Notes: generated from the letters alone by a model not told the origin. DNA of 64,000 nt from Pseudomonas jessenii (GCF_002236115.1 NZ_NIWT01000006.1:496001-560000); one strand, 5' to 3'; shown: positions 43,995 through 53,129, counted from the stretch's first letter. Numbers and translations: made by a program.

Positions 43995-45695
43995 TCAGAA
44001 CAGGAAGTAACGCTGGGCCATCGGCAAGGTTTGCGCTGGCTCACACCATAGCAACACACCGTCGGCCTTGACCTGATAGGTCTGCGGATCGACGTCGATG
44101 TTCGGCAGGTAGTCGTTGTGGATCAGGTCGGTTTTCTGCACGTCGCGACAGCCTTTGACCACCGCGATTTTCTTTTTCAAACCCAGGGCTTCGGGCAAGC
44201 CTGCATCCTGCGCCGCCTGGCTGATGAAGGTCAGGCTGGTGGCGTGCAGCGAACCTCCGTAGCTGGCGAACATCGGGCGGTAGTGCACCGGTTGTGGCGT
44301 CGGGATCGAGGCATTGGCGTCGCCCATCAGGCTGGCCGCGATGGCACCACCCTTGAGAATCAGCGTCGGTTTCACGCCAAAAAACGCCGGGCGCCAGAGC
44401 ACCAGGTCGGCCCATTTACCCACTTCGACCGAGCCCACTTCATGGCTGATGCCGTGGGTGATCGCCGGGTTGATGGTGTACTTGGCGATGTAGCGTTTGG
44501 CGCGGAAGTTGTCGTTGCCTGCACCGTCGCCGGGTAGCGGCCCGCGTTGTCTTTTCATCTTGTCGGCAGTCTGCCAGGTGCGGGTGATGACTTCGCCGAC
44601 CCGCCCCATGGCCTGGCTGTCTGAGCTGATCATCGAGAACGCACCGAGGTCGTGGAGGATGTCTTCGGCGGCAATCGTCTCGCGGCGGATTCGGCTTTCG
44701 GCGAAGGCCACATCCTCGGCAATGCTCGGGTCAAGGTGATGGCAGACCATCAGCATGTCGAGGTGTTCATCAATAGTGTTGCGGGTGAACGGCCGGGTCG
44801 GGTTGGTGGAGCTGGGCAGCACGTTGGCAAGACCGCAGGCCTTGATGATGTCCGGCGCGTGACCGCCACCGGCACCTTCGGTGTGATAGGTGTGAATGGT
44901 GCGGCCCTTGAAGGCGGCGAGGGTGGCTTCGACGAAACCGGACTCGTTGAGGGTGTCGGTGTGGATCGCCACCTGCACGTCGAACCGGTCGGCCACGCTC
45001 AGGCAGTTGTCGATACTCGCCGGCGTGGTGCCCCAGTCCTCATGCAACTTGAGGCCGATGGCGCCGGCCTTGACCTGTTCGATTAACGGCTCGGGCAGGC
45101 TGGCGTTACCTTTGCCGGTGAGGCCGATGTTCATCGGGAAGGCATCGGCGGCCTGGAGCATGCGCGCCAGGTGCCACGGCCCGGAGGTGCATGTGGTCGC
45201 ATTGGTGCCGGTGGCCGGTCCGGTGCCGCCACCGATCATGGTGGTGACGCCGCTCATCAATGCCTCTTCGATCTGCTGCGGGCAAATGAAGTGGATATGG
45301 GTGTCGATGCCACCGGCGGTGAGGATCATGCCTTCACCAGCGATGACTTCGGTGCTGGCGCCAATGGCGATGGTCACGTTCGGTTGCACGTCCGGATTGC
45401 CCGCCTTGCCTATGCCGGCGACCCGTCCGTCCTTGAGGCCGATGTCAGCTTTGACGATGCCCCAGTGATCGATGATCAGTGCGTTGGTAATCACCGTGTC
45501 GACCACTTCGGCGGCGAGCAGATGGCTTTGGCCCTGGCCGTCGCGGATGACTTTGCCGCCGCCAAATTTCACTTCTTCGCCGTAGGTGGTGAAGTCCTGT
45601 TCCACTTCGATCCACAACTCGGTGTCGGCCAAGCGCACCTTGTCGCCGACGGTGGGACCGAACATGTCGGCGTAGGCTTGACGGGAAATCTTCAT
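43995..45695 (-). CDS. ureC: Urease alpha subunit
   Basis: The 566-residue catalytic subunit, hydrolysing urea to ammonia and carbamate at a di-nickel centre. Active-site elements are present: HIHFICPQQ (Ni-binding His pair), the Lys that is carbamylated in GLKLHEDWG, the His in VQVAIHTDTLNE, the flap MVCHHLDPS with the conserved Cys-His, and Asp in SDSQAMGRVG. Length is normal. A REP doublet separates it from ureB. It is transcribed with ureD-ureA-GNAT-GNAT-ureB. Confidence 0.97.
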   Translation of the reverse strand: MKISRQAYADMFGPTVGDKVRLADTELWIEVEQDFTTYGEEVKFGGGKVIRDGQGQSHLLAAEVVDTVITNALIIDHWGIVKADIGLKDGRVAGIGKAGNPDVQPNVTIAIGASTEVIAGEGMILTAGGIDTHIHFICPQQIEEALMSGVTTMIGGGTGPATGTNATTCTSGPWHLARMLQAADAFPMNIGLTGKGNASLPEPLIEQVKAGAIGLKLHEDWGTTPASIDNCLSVADRFDVQVAIHTDTLNESGFVEATLAAFKGRTIHTYHTEGAGGGHAPDIIKACGLANVLPSSTNPTRPFTRNTIDEHLDMLMVCHHLDPSIAEDVAFAESRIRRETIAAEDILHDLGAFSMISSDSQAMGRVGEVITRTWQTADKMKRQRGPLPGDGAGNDNFRAKRYIAKYTINPAITHGISHEVGSVEVGKWADLVLWRPAFFGVKPTLILKGGAIAASLMGDANASIPTPQPVHYRPMFASYGGSLHATSLTFISQAAQDAGLPEALGLKKKIAVVKGCRDVQKTDLIHNDYLPNIDVDPQTYQVKADGVLLWCEPAQTLPMAQRYFLF

Positions 45696-45742
45696 GTGTT
45701 CGCCTTGAGATTCAATTGAATTTGAAATCGTTCGCTGCGCTC

Positions 45743-45810
45743 ACATCGCGAGCAAGCTCGCTCCCACAGTTGATCGCGTTCCCCTGTGGGAGCGAGCTTG
45801 TTCGCGATGG
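45743..45810. repeat. REP doublet (type 1)
   Basis: Two type-1 elements between ureB and ureC, inside the urease operon; the right copy has TTGTTCGCGA. Confidence 0.86.
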
Positions 45811-45833
45811 GGGCGGTACTGACAACGCATTAA

Positions 45834-46139
45834 TCAGAGATCGCCCATGATCCGCCCGGCAAACCCGAACACCCGACGATGCCCCGCCAGATCGACCAGT
45901 TCGACCTGGCGACTCTGCCCCGGCTCGAAACGCACGGCGGTGCCGGCGGGGATGTTCAGGCGCATGCCGCGGCTGGCGGCGCGGTCGAAGTTCAGGGCGT
46001 CATTGGTTTCGAAAAAGTGGTAATGCGAACCGACCTGGATCGGCCGGTCACCGCTGTTGGCCACCGTCAGGCTGATCGTGCGGCGGCCGACGTTAAGTTC
46101 GATGTCGCCGGGCTGGATCTGGTATTCACCGGGAATCAT
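45834..46139 (-). CDS. ureB: Urease beta subunit
   Basis: A 101-residue structural subunit of urease. It opens MIPGEYQIQPGDIELNVGRR and has the family stretch QVGSHYHFFETNDALNFDR and the end VFGFAGRIMG. The ATG at 46139 shares one base with the stop codon of the acetyltransferase gene before it (TGATG), so translation is coupled. Confidence 0.96.
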   Translation of the reverse strand: MIPGEYQIQPGDIELNVGRRTISLTVANSGDRPIQVGSHYHFFETNDALNFDRAASRGMRLNIPAGTAVRFEPGQSRQVELVDLAGHRRVFGFAGRIMGDL

Positions 46140-46672
46140 CAATGGGCTCCTTGGAGAATCTTGTAGAAGAAGGCAGTGGGCTTGTAGCGGCCGCTCGGGT
46201 CGCAGGCGTAATCGGGAATTTCCCCGGCGCGGGTGTAACCCAGGGCTTTGTAGAAATCTTCGGCGGGCGAGCCGGCTTCAGTATCGAGGAAGAGCATGCC
46301 GCGCTTGTGTTGCAGGGCGGCCTGTTCCAGCGCACTCATCAACTGTTGGCCTAGACCACGCCGCCGGGCATGCTCGCGCACCAGCAGTTTCTGCACTTCG
46401 GCGCGGTTCAAACCGTTGGCTTTGCGGCACAACCCCAATTGCACGCTGGCTTGCACCTGTTCGTCCTTGACCACCACCCACAGCAACACATTGCCCTTGA
46501 TCAGATTGTCCTGAACCTCATCGAAATAGGCGTGTGCCTGCGTCGCATCGAGATCGGCCATGAAGCCGACGCTGGCGCCATAGCCGACGGCGTCGAGTAG
46601 CAGATCAATCAGGCCCTGACGGTAGTGCGCGAAACTTTCTACATTGACGCGTCGCAGTTGGGCGGGGTTCAT
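46139..46672 (-). CDS. GNAT-family N-acetyltransferase in the urease operon
   Basis: A 177-residue GNAT. The acetyl-CoA loop is VREHARRRGLGQQLMSALEQ, followed by FLDTEAGSPAEDFYKALGY, the usual GNAT C-terminal half. Substrate unknown. It is placed between the second acetyltransferase and ureB, and both junctions are tight (6 nt and 1-nt overlap), so it is co-expressed with urease. Start ATG at 46672; a TTG two codons earlier is possible. Confidence 0.85.
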   Translation of the reverse strand: MNPAQLRRVNVESFAHYRQGLIDLLLDAVGYGASVGFMADLDATQAHAYFDEVQDNLIKGNVLLWVVVKDEQVQASVQLGLCRKANGLNRAEVQKLLVREHARRRGLGQQLMSALEQAALQHKRGMLFLDTEAGSPAEDFYKALGYTRAGEIPDYACDPSGRYKPTAFFYKILQGAH

Positions 46673-46678
46673 GGGCAA

Positions 46679-47212
46679 TCACTCCTTGTTGGCGGCAGGT
46701 GGCTGTGCGCCAGGATTGAGGGTCAGTTGCATGAAGGTCAGGTCCAGCCAGCGACCGAACTTGGTGCCCACCTGTGGCATCTGCCCGGTGGTAATAAAAC
46801 CGATGCGCTCATGCAGGCGAATCGAGGCGGCGTTGCCACTTTCGATGGCGGCGACCATCACGTGCTTGCCGCAGCCTTTGGCGCGCTCGATCAGTGCTTT
46901 CATCAGTTGCGGACCGAGGCCGTTGCCGCGCTGGTCGCTGCGCACGTAGACCGAGTGCTCGACGGTGTGGCGGAAGCCGTCGAACGGGCGCCAGTCGCCG
47001 AACGAGGCGTACCCGAGCACTGTGTCGTCGGCATCGACAATCACCAGAATCGGATAAGCCTGGGATTGCCGGGCGCTGAACCAGGCCTGGCGGTTGCCGA
47101 GGTCGACCGCCTGCTCGTTCCAGATCGCCGTGGTGTTGAGTACCGCGTCGTTGTAAATGTCACGGATGGCTGGCAGGTCGGCATGCACGGCATCGCGGAT
47201 GTGGTAGGTCAT
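46679..47212 (-). CDS. Methionine sulfoximine / phosphinothricin-type N-acetyltransferase
   Basis: A 177-residue GNAT that matches my recollection of PA4866 of P. aeruginosa, which acetylates L-methionine sulfoximine and phosphinothricin, both glutamine-synthetase inhibitors. Family features are IYNDAVLNTTAIWNEQAVDL, YASFGDWRPFDGFRHTVEHS, the acetyl-CoA loop RSDQRGNGLGPQLMKALIER and AAIESGNAASIRLHERIGF. PA4866 also lies between ureA and ureB. Its role there is not established; protecting nitrogen assimilation from such inhibitors is an attractive idea. Confidence 0.85.
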   Translation of the reverse strand: MTYHIRDAVHADLPAIRDIYNDAVLNTTAIWNEQAVDLGNRQAWFSARQSQAYPILVIVDADDTVLGYASFGDWRPFDGFRHTVEHSVYVRSDQRGNGLGPQLMKALIERAKGCGKHVMVAAIESGNAASIRLHERIGFITTGQMPQVGTKFGRWLDLTFMQLTLNPGAQPPAANKE

Positions 47213-47221
47213 GGCGCGGCC

Positions 47222-47524
47222 TCAGGCGATGGGTTGGTGGACGGTGACCAGTTTGGTGCCGTCGGGGAACGTGGCCTCGACCTGGATTTCCGGGATCATT
47301 TCCGGGATGCCTTCCATCACTTGTTCGCGGCTCAGCAGGGTGGTGCCCAGGTGCATCAGGTCGGCCACGGTCTGGCCATCGCGGGCGCCTTCAAGCAGCG
47401 CGGCGGAAATGTAGGCCATGGCCTCCGGGTAATTGAGTTTCACGCCGCGAGCCAAACGCCGCTCGGCCACCAGGCCGGCGGTGAAGATCAGCAACTTGTC
47501 TTTTTCGCGTGGGGTCAGGTCCAT
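47222..47524 (-). CDS. ureA: Urease gamma subunit
   Basis: A 100-residue structural subunit. It begins MDLTPREKDKLLIFTAGLVA, has the conserved GVKLNYPEAMAYISAALLEG and ends KLVTVHQPIA. The start at 47524 gives the invariant UreA N-terminus; a longer frame reads into the REP element. The two acetyltransferase genes follow. Confidence 0.96.
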   Translation of the reverse strand: MDLTPREKDKLLIFTAGLVAERRLARGVKLNYPEAMAYISAALLEGARDGQTVADLMHLGTTLLSREQVMEGIPEMIPEIQVEATFPDGTKLVTVHQPIA

Positions 47525-47580
47525 CGTAGACATCCATCCGGGCAGATTAAAAAGAGTGGGATCTGCTTGCACAGAACCCC

Positions 47581-47670
47581 TGTAGGAGCGAGCCTGCTCG
47601 CGATGGCGTCGGCACATTCAACATAAATGGCGCCTGATACACCGCTATCGCGAGCAGGCTCGCTCCTACA
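47581..47670. repeat. REP doublet (type 1)
   Basis: Inverted pair between ureD and ureA, with TGTAGGAGCGAG variants at both ends. Confidence 0.88.
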
Positions 47671-47680
47671 GAAAAGCAAT

Positions 47681-48520
47681 TCAGGTGTTCCATATTCTGG
47701 GTGGCAAGGCTTCACGGCCAAGCAAGACTGGACGCAACAACTTCCAGAGTTCAATCAACCACCCTCGCGCCAACAGCGCCTCACTGGCCAGGCATCGGGC
47801 AACCAACAACCCCGGCAACTGCGTCAGATCCCCGCGCACGTCATGGCTCAGCGAGCGGCAGCGCTCCAGCAGTTCGCTATCAATTTCACCCGTCACCAGC
47901 AATGTCGCAAACACCGGTTGCCCATCCAGCCCAATCGGCGAATCGAGCAAACCGTCCGCCCCGACAATGCGCTGGCGTTCGTGCCAGAGCAACTGGCCGT
48001 CGCGGCGGATATCCAGTTGCGCCTGGAAGTGCCCAAGGTCGAAGCGTTCGCCACTGGCCGGACGGCCCAGGGCCACGACGTCCCAGTAGAACAAACGGGC
48101 ATCGCCTTCAAGGTCAATCCCGGTGCTGAGTTCAGCCTGCGCCGCACTGAAAATGATCGTCTCCTGGGGCAACCATTCCAGTGTCGCACCGGCCGCCACC
48201 TTCAACTTCAGCTGCTGATAGGCGGGGCCGGCGGCGCGATACCACTTGGCCGCGCCGGGGCTGGTGATTTGTGCCCAGGCATCACGCTCGACGCTGGCCG
48301 AAATGTCCAGTCGATCACCGCCGGCAATTCCGCCAGGGGGGTGGACGATGATGTGCTGGCAGACTTCAGGCCCTTCGGCGTACAGGTGCTTTTGCACCCG
48401 CAGCGGGCCTTTGTGTCGACGCTGGACCGGGCGGGTGGTGTTGTCGAATCGGGCGTAGCCCAGTTCCAGTTCGGCATGCCAACTGGGGGTAAACAAAACG
48501 CCGGATGCAGGAAGAGTCAT
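47681..48520 (-). CDS. ureD: Urease accessory protein UreD
   Basis: A 279-residue UreD (UreH), the scaffold that binds apo-urease with UreF and UreG. Markers are GPLRVQKHLYAEGPEVCQHI, HPPGGIAGGDRL, SPGAAKWYRA and LPQETIIFSAA. First gene of the ureDABC unit, with a sigma-54 promoter 34 bp upstream and a leader of about 22 nt. The ribosome site is weak. Confidence 0.95.
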   Translation of the reverse strand: MTLPASGVLFTPSWHAELELGYARFDNTTRPVQRRHKGPLRVQKHLYAEGPEVCQHIIVHPPGGIAGGDRLDISASVERDAWAQITSPGAAKWYRAAGPAYQQLKLKVAAGATLEWLPQETIIFSAAQAELSTGIDLEGDARLFYWDVVALGRPASGERFDLGHFQAQLDIRRDGQLLWHERQRIVGADGLLDSPIGLDGQPVFATLLVTGEIDSELLERCRSLSHDVRGDLTQLPGLLVARCLASEALLARGWLIELWKLLRPVLLGREALPPRIWNT

Positions 48521-48553
48521 GGTCAGTGCTTATCGAGAGGTCCTCAGGAGGGT

Positions 48554-48569
48554 TGCAAAGGCTGTGCCG
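48554..48569 (-). promoter_or_regulatory. Sigma-54 promoter of ureD
   Basis: Minus strand CGGCACAGCCTTTGCA. The GG and GC anchors are correctly spaced, and the rest differs from TGGCACG-N4-TTGCA at two places. Predicted start near 48543. Confidence 0.7.
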
Positions 48570-48609
48570 CAGGGCATCACTGGAAGGAGAGCGCCGTTGA
48601 ACGTCGCCG

Positions 48610-48645
48610 CGCACCAGTTGGGGGCGCGGCATGGAAGATGGTGCG
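48610..48645 (-). promoter_or_regulatory. Candidate NtrC enhancer of ureD
   Basis: Half-sites GCACCA (48611-48616) and TGGTGC (48639-48644) 22 nt apart, about 70-100 bp upstream of the predicted start. The urtA promoter has the same pair with the same 22-nt gap. Confidence 0.4.
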
Positions 48646-48681
48646 ACAAAATAGTGCTTCGAGCCCGCTGTGGACAGAAGC

Positions 48682-49380
48682 TCAGATCGTGACCAGCCCG
48701 CGCACCCCTTCAGCTTCCATATTCTCGCCGCGACCCTGTTGCACGATTTCGCCCCGGGACATCACCAGGTATTGATCGGCCAGTTCGGCGGCGAAATCGT
48801 AGAACTGCTCGACCAGTAGAATAGCCATGTCGCCCCGGGCCGCGAGTTTTTTGATCACGGCACCGATCTCCTTGATCACCGAGGGTTGGATGCCTTCGGT
48901 GGGCTCATCGAGGATCAGCAGGCGAGGGCGGCTGGCCAGTGCACGGCCGATGGCCAGTTGTTGTTGCTGGCCTCCGGACAGGTCACCCCCTCGGCGTTGT
49001 TTCATTTGCAGCAGTACCGGGAACAGCTCATATATGAACGCCGGGACTTCTTTCGCCTCGCTGCCGGGAAACCGCGACAGGCCCATCAGCAGGTTCTCTT
49101 CCACGGTGAGGCGGCCGAAGATCTCCCGGCCCTGTGGCACGTAGGCGATGCCGGCATGCACACGCTGGTGTGGCTTGAACGTGGTGATCGGCTTGCCTTC
49201 CCAGTTCACGGAGCCTTCCTTCGCTGGCAGCAGACCCATCAGGCATTTGAGCAGGGTGGTCTTGCCCACGCCATTTCGGCCGAGCAGGCAGGTGACTTCG
49301 CCGACCTTCACGTCAAACGTCAGGCCGCGCAGGATGTGGCTTCCGCCGTAGTACTGGTGCAGCTTTTCGACTTGCAGCAT
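48682..49380 (-). CDS. urtE: Urea ABC transporter ATPase UrtE
   Basis: A 232-residue LivF-type ATPase of the urea importer. Walker A is LLGRNGVGKTTLL, the signature is LSGGQQQQLAIGRAL, Walker B is RLLILDEPTEGIQPS, and the switch region is ILLVEQFYDFA. The start at 49380 (MLQVEKLHQYYGG) matches the family; a longer in-frame reading runs into the REP. Last gene of urtABCDE. Confidence 0.94.
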   Translation of the reverse strand: MLQVEKLHQYYGGSHILRGLTFDVKVGEVTCLLGRNGVGKTTLLKCLMGLLPAKEGSVNWEGKPITTFKPHQRVHAGIAYVPQGREIFGRLTVEENLLMGLSRFPGSEAKEVPAFIYELFPVLLQMKQRRGGDLSGGQQQQLAIGRALASRPRLLILDEPTEGIQPSVIKEIGAVIKKLAARGDMAILLVEQFYDFAAELADQYLVMSRGEIVQQGRGENMEAEGVRGLVTI

Positions 49381-49403
49381 TTCCAGATTCTCCTCAGATC
49401 CCC

Positions 49404-49492
49404 TGTGGGAGCGAGCTTGCTCGCGATGGCGTCGGCACACTCAATATTGTTGTTGACTGATACACCGCTATCGCGAGCAAGCTCGCTCCCCC
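49404..49492. repeat. REP doublet (type 1)
   Basis: Inverted pair between urtD and urtE, inside the operon. Confidence 0.9.
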
Positions 49493-49514
49493 AGTTGGAT
49501 AGGTGTTTGCAGGT

Positions 49515-50387
49515 TTAGCGACCGAGATACACCTCGATCACCCGCTCGTTGTCCTGCACCTGCTCCAGCGACCCTTCGGCCAGCACGCTGCCCTGATGCA
49601 ACACCGTGACGTGGTCGGCAATCGAGCCGACGAAGCCCATGTCGTGTTCCACCACCATCAGCGAGTGCTTGCCGGCCAGGCTCTTGAACAGCTCGGCGGT
49701 GAATTCGGTTTCGGCGTCGGTCATGCCCGCGACCGGTTCGTCGAGCAGCAGCAATTGCGGGTCCTGCATCAGCAGCATGCCGATCTCCAGGAATTGTTTC
49801 TGGCCGTGGGACAACAGGCCGGCCGGGCGATTGACCGACGAGGTCAGGCGAATGGTGTCCAGCACTTGGGCGATGCGGTCTTTCTGCTCGCCGCTCAAGC
49901 GCGCCCGCAGGCTGGCCCAAACGGATTTGTCGGTTTTCTGCGCCAGCTCAAGGTTTTCAAACACGCTCAAGGCTTCGAACACCGTGGGCTTCTGGAACTT
50001 GCGGCCGATACCGGCCTGGGCGATCTGCACTTCGCTCATTTGCGTCAGGTCCAGGGTTTCGCCGAACCAGGCCTTGCCGTGACTGGGGCGGGTCTTGCCG
50101 GTGATCACGTCCATCAGGGTGGTCTTGCCCGCGCCGTTGGGGCCGATGATGCAGCGCAGTTCGCCGACGCCGATGTACAGGTTCAGATTGTTCAACGCGC
50201 GGAAGCCATCGAAGCTGACGCTGATGTCTTCCAGGGTCAGGATGGTGCCGTGGCGCGTGTTCAGCCCTTTGCCGGCACGTTGGCCGAGGCCGATGGCATC
50301 GCGGCTGCTGCCGGCGTCGCGGTTGGGTTCCAGTGGCGGAAAGAACGCCGGTTCGAGCATGAATTCAGCCGTTGCAGTGACTCTCAT
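49515..50387 (-). CDS. urtD: Urea ABC transporter ATPase UrtD
   Basis: A 290-residue LivG-type ATPase. The first about 45 residues are an extension before the ATPase core (LTLEDISVSFDGFRALNNLN). Walker A is IIGPNGAGKTTLM, the signature is LLSHGQKQFLEIGMLL, Walker B is LLLLDEPVAGMTD and the switch His is in VVEHDMGFVGS. The LSHGQ signature is typical for UrtD. It overlaps urtC by 4 nt. Confidence 0.94.
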   Translation of the reverse strand: MRVTATAEFMLEPAFFPPLEPNRDAGSSRDAIGLGQRAGKGLNTRHGTILTLEDISVSFDGFRALNNLNLYIGVGELRCIIGPNGAGKTTLMDVITGKTRPSHGKAWFGETLDLTQMSEVQIAQAGIGRKFQKPTVFEALSVFENLELAQKTDKSVWASLRARLSGEQKDRIAQVLDTIRLTSSVNRPAGLLSHGQKQFLEIGMLLMQDPQLLLLDEPVAGMTDAETEFTAELFKSLAGKHSLMVVEHDMGFVGSIADHVTVLHQGSVLAEGSLEQVQDNERVIEVYLGR

Positions 50388-51463
50388 GATTCACCTCTTT
50401 TTTTCAGCAGACCGATCACGCCCTTGGGCAGGTACAGGGTCACGACGATGAACAGCGCACCAAGGAAGAACAGCCAGTATTCGGGGAATGCCACGGTGAA
50501 CCAGCTCTTCATGCCGTTGACCACACCGGCACCGAGCAACGGACCGATCAAGGTGCCGCGACCGCCAAGGGCCACCCATACCGCGGCTTCGATAGAGTTG
50601 GTCGGCGACATCTCACTCGGGTTGATGATCCCCACTTGCGGCACGTACAGCGCGCCGGCCAGGCCACACAACACCGCGCTCAATACCCAGACAAACAACT
50701 TGAAGCCGCGCGGGTCGTAGCCGCAGAACATCAGGCGGTTTTCTGCATCGCGCAGCGCAGTCAGTACCCGTCCGAATTTGCTTTGCGCCAGGCGCCAGCC
50801 GATAAACAGGCTCGCCACCAGCAACAGCACCGTGGCGAAAAACAGCACTGCGCGGGTGCCTGGCTCGGTGATGCCGAAGCCGAGAATCGTGCGGAAGTTG
50901 GTGAAGCCGTTGTTGCCGCCGAAGCCGGTTTCGTTGCGGAAAAACAGCAGCATCCCGGCGAAGGTCAGGGCCTGGGTCATGATCGAGAAATACACACCCT
51001 TGATCCGCGAGCGGAAGGCAAAGAAGCCGAACACCAAGGCCAGCAACCCCGGCGCCAAAACCACCAGGCACAGGGTCCAGAGGAAGCTGCTGGTACCGGT
51101 CCAGAACCACGGCATTTCGGTCCACGACAGGAACGTCATGAAGGCCGGCAAGCCATCGCCCGAGGCCTGGCGCATCAGGTACATGCCCATGGCATAGCCG
51201 CCGAGGGCGAAGAACAGGCCGTGCCCCAAGGACAGCAGGCCGGCGTAACCCCACACCAGGTCCAGCGCCAGTGCGACGATGGCGTAGCAAAGAATCTTGC
51301 CCACCAGGGTCAGCGTATAGGCTGAAACATGCAGTGTGCTGTCCACCGGTAACAACGACAGGAGCGGCAGCGCCAACAGTAGAGCGAGGATCACTGCACC
51401 GACGGCAATCGAGGCTTTAGGGCCGGCTTTTTGGGTCGCGGTAACGAGCAGGGGCTGGTTCAT
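50384..51463 (-). CDS. urtC: Urea ABC transporter permease UrtC
   Basis: A 359-residue LivM-type permease with about nine hydrophobic segments. Typical stretches are LALDLVWGYAGLLSLGHGLF, TGFGGNNGFTNF and ALRDAENRLMFCGYDPRGF. It overlaps urtB by 1 nt and urtD by 4 nt. Confidence 0.93.
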   Translation of the reverse strand: MNQPLLVTATQKAGPKASIAVGAVILALLLALPLLSLLPVDSTLHVSAYTLTLVGKILCYAIVALALDLVWGYAGLLSLGHGLFFALGGYAMGMYLMRQASGDGLPAFMTFLSWTEMPWFWTGTSSFLWTLCLVVLAPGLLALVFGFFAFRSRIKGVYFSIMTQALTFAGMLLFFRNETGFGGNNGFTNFRTILGFGITEPGTRAVLFFATVLLLVASLFIGWRLAQSKFGRVLTALRDAENRLMFCGYDPRGFKLFVWVLSAVLCGLAGALYVPQVGIINPSEMSPTNSIEAAVWVALGGRGTLIGPLLGAGVVNGMKSWFTVAFPEYWLFFLGALFIVVTLYLPKGVIGLLKKRGES

Positions 51464-52965
51464 CAGTCGATCACCCGTCCTTTGAGTGCGAAGAGGCCTT
51501 GCGGACGTTTCTGGATGAACAGAATGATCAGCGCGAGGATGAGGATCTTGCCGAGTACGGCACCGATCTGCGGTTCGAGAATCTTGTTGGCGATCCCCAG
51601 GCCAAACGCCGCCAGCACGCTACCGGCCAACTGACCGACACCGCCGAGCACCACCACCAGGAACGAGTCGATGATGTAGCTTTGGCCGAGGTCCGGGCCG
51701 ACGTTGCCGATCTGGCTCAACGCCACACCGCCAAGGCCGGCGATGCCCGAGCCGAGGCCGAAGGCGAGCATGTCCACGCGTCCGGTGGGCACGCCGCAGC
51801 AGGCAGCCATGTTGCGGTTCTGGGTGACGGCGCGCACGTTCAGGCCCAGGCGAGTCTTGTTCAGCAGCAGCCAGGTCAGCACCACCACAAACAGCGCAAA
51901 GGCAATGATGACGATGCGGTTGTACGGCAGCACCAGGTTCGGCAGCACTTGAATACCGCCCGACAGCCACGCGGGGTTGGCCACTTCGACGTTCTGCGCG
52001 CCGAACACCAGACGAACCAGTTGAATCAGCATGAGGCTGATGCCCCAGGTGGCGAGCAGGGTTTCCAGTGGGCGGCCATAGAGGTGGCGAATCACCGTGC
52101 GCTCCAGCGCCATGCCGATGGCCGCGGTGACGAAAAACGCCACCGGTAGCGCCATCAGCGGATAGAACTCGATGGCCTGCGGGGCGAAGCGCTGGAACAT
52201 CAGTTGCACCACGTAGGTCGAGTAGGCACCGAGCATCAGCATCTCGCCGTGGGCCATGTTGATCACACCGAGCAGGCCGAAGGTGATCGCCAGACCCAAT
52301 GCCGCGAGCAGCAGAATCGAGCCCAGGGACATACCGCTGAATGCCTGGCCGAGCATCTCGCCGACCAGCAGTTTGCGTTTGACTTGAGCGAGGCTGGTTT
52401 CGGCCGCAGTGCGTACGGTGGCATCGGCTTCAACGCCAGGCTCGAGCAAGCCTTCGAGACGGGTGCGGGCCAGCGGGTCACCGGTTTCACCGAGCAGGCG
52501 GACGGCTGCGAGGCGCACGGCCGGGTCGCTGTCGACCAATTGCAGGTTGGCCAGGGCGAGACTCAGGGCACTGTGGACGCCTTCGTCCTTTTCGCCCGCC
52601 AGTTGCTGGTCGAGGAATTTCAACTGCGCCGGTTTGGCACTTTTCTGTAGTTGCTGCGCAGCGGCCAGACGCAATTTGGCGTCGGCGGCGAGCAGTTGGT
52701 GGCTGGCCAGGGCGGTGTCGATCAAGCCCCGCAAGCGATTGTTCAGGCGCAAGGTTTTCGACTGGCCGTCGACGGTCAATTCGCCTTGTTGCAGGGCGTT
52801 GATCAATTCGATGCGGGCCGGATCGGGCTGCGCGGCCCAGGCTTCCAGCAGCCTGGCTTGCTGCACGGGATTGGCGGCGACGAAGTCTTCGGCGTCGCCA
52901 GCGTGAGTGGCCATCGGCAGCAAGAGTGCAATGGCGAAAATGATGCGGTAAAGGGCGGTGGGCAT
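51463..52965 (-). CDS. urtB: Urea ABC transporter permease UrtB
   Basis: A 500-residue LivH-type permease with the long N-terminal extension of bacterial UrtB: a signal segment (IIFAIALLLPMATHAGDAED), then about 180 periplasmic residues of helical repeats (AVRLLGETGDPLARTRLEGL). The membrane part follows, with GLLGVINMAHGEMLMLGAYS and the C-terminal FIQKRPQGLFALKGR. The start at 52965 is set by the signal peptide; a longer reading runs into the REP. Confidence 0.93.
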   Translation of the reverse strand: MPTALYRIIFAIALLLPMATHAGDAEDFVAANPVQQARLLEAWAAQPDPARIELINALQQGELTVDGQSKTLRLNNRLRGLIDTALASHQLLAADAKLRLAAAQQLQKSAKPAQLKFLDQQLAGEKDEGVHSALSLALANLQLVDSDPAVRLAAVRLLGETGDPLARTRLEGLLEPGVEADATVRTAAETSLAQVKRKLLVGEMLGQAFSGMSLGSILLLAALGLAITFGLLGVINMAHGEMLMLGAYSTYVVQLMFQRFAPQAIEFYPLMALPVAFFVTAAIGMALERTVIRHLYGRPLETLLATWGISLMLIQLVRLVFGAQNVEVANPAWLSGGIQVLPNLVLPYNRIVIIAFALFVVVLTWLLLNKTRLGLNVRAVTQNRNMAACCGVPTGRVDMLAFGLGSGIAGLGGVALSQIGNVGPDLGQSYIIDSFLVVVLGGVGQLAGSVLAAFGLGIANKILEPQIGAVLGKILILALIILFIQKRPQGLFALKGRVID

Positions 52966-52990
52966 AGAGAGTCGCCTTGACGCGGAACAT

Positions 52991-53079
52991 TGTGGGAGCG
53001 AGCTTGCTCGCGATAGCGGTGGCCCAGTCAAAGAGATGTCGAATGTGCCGACCTCATCGCGAGCAAGCTCGCTCCCACA
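52991..53079. repeat. REP doublet (type 1)
   Basis: Inverted pair between urtA and urtB, in the position where many binding-protein genes are followed by a stabilising stem. Confidence 0.9.
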
Positions 53080-53129
53080 GGGAGTTGTGTCGGCCTCAGG
53101 CACTGAGCCTGGCGCCGACATCCAGTGGC

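Noticed and set aside
49380..49440. Extended N-termini of urtE, urtB, ureA and oprC that read through REP sequences (SELARD/ASLLAMA-type peptides)
   Set aside because: These peptides are translations of the REP palindrome and recur in unrelated places; family-typical starts with ribosome sites lie downstream.
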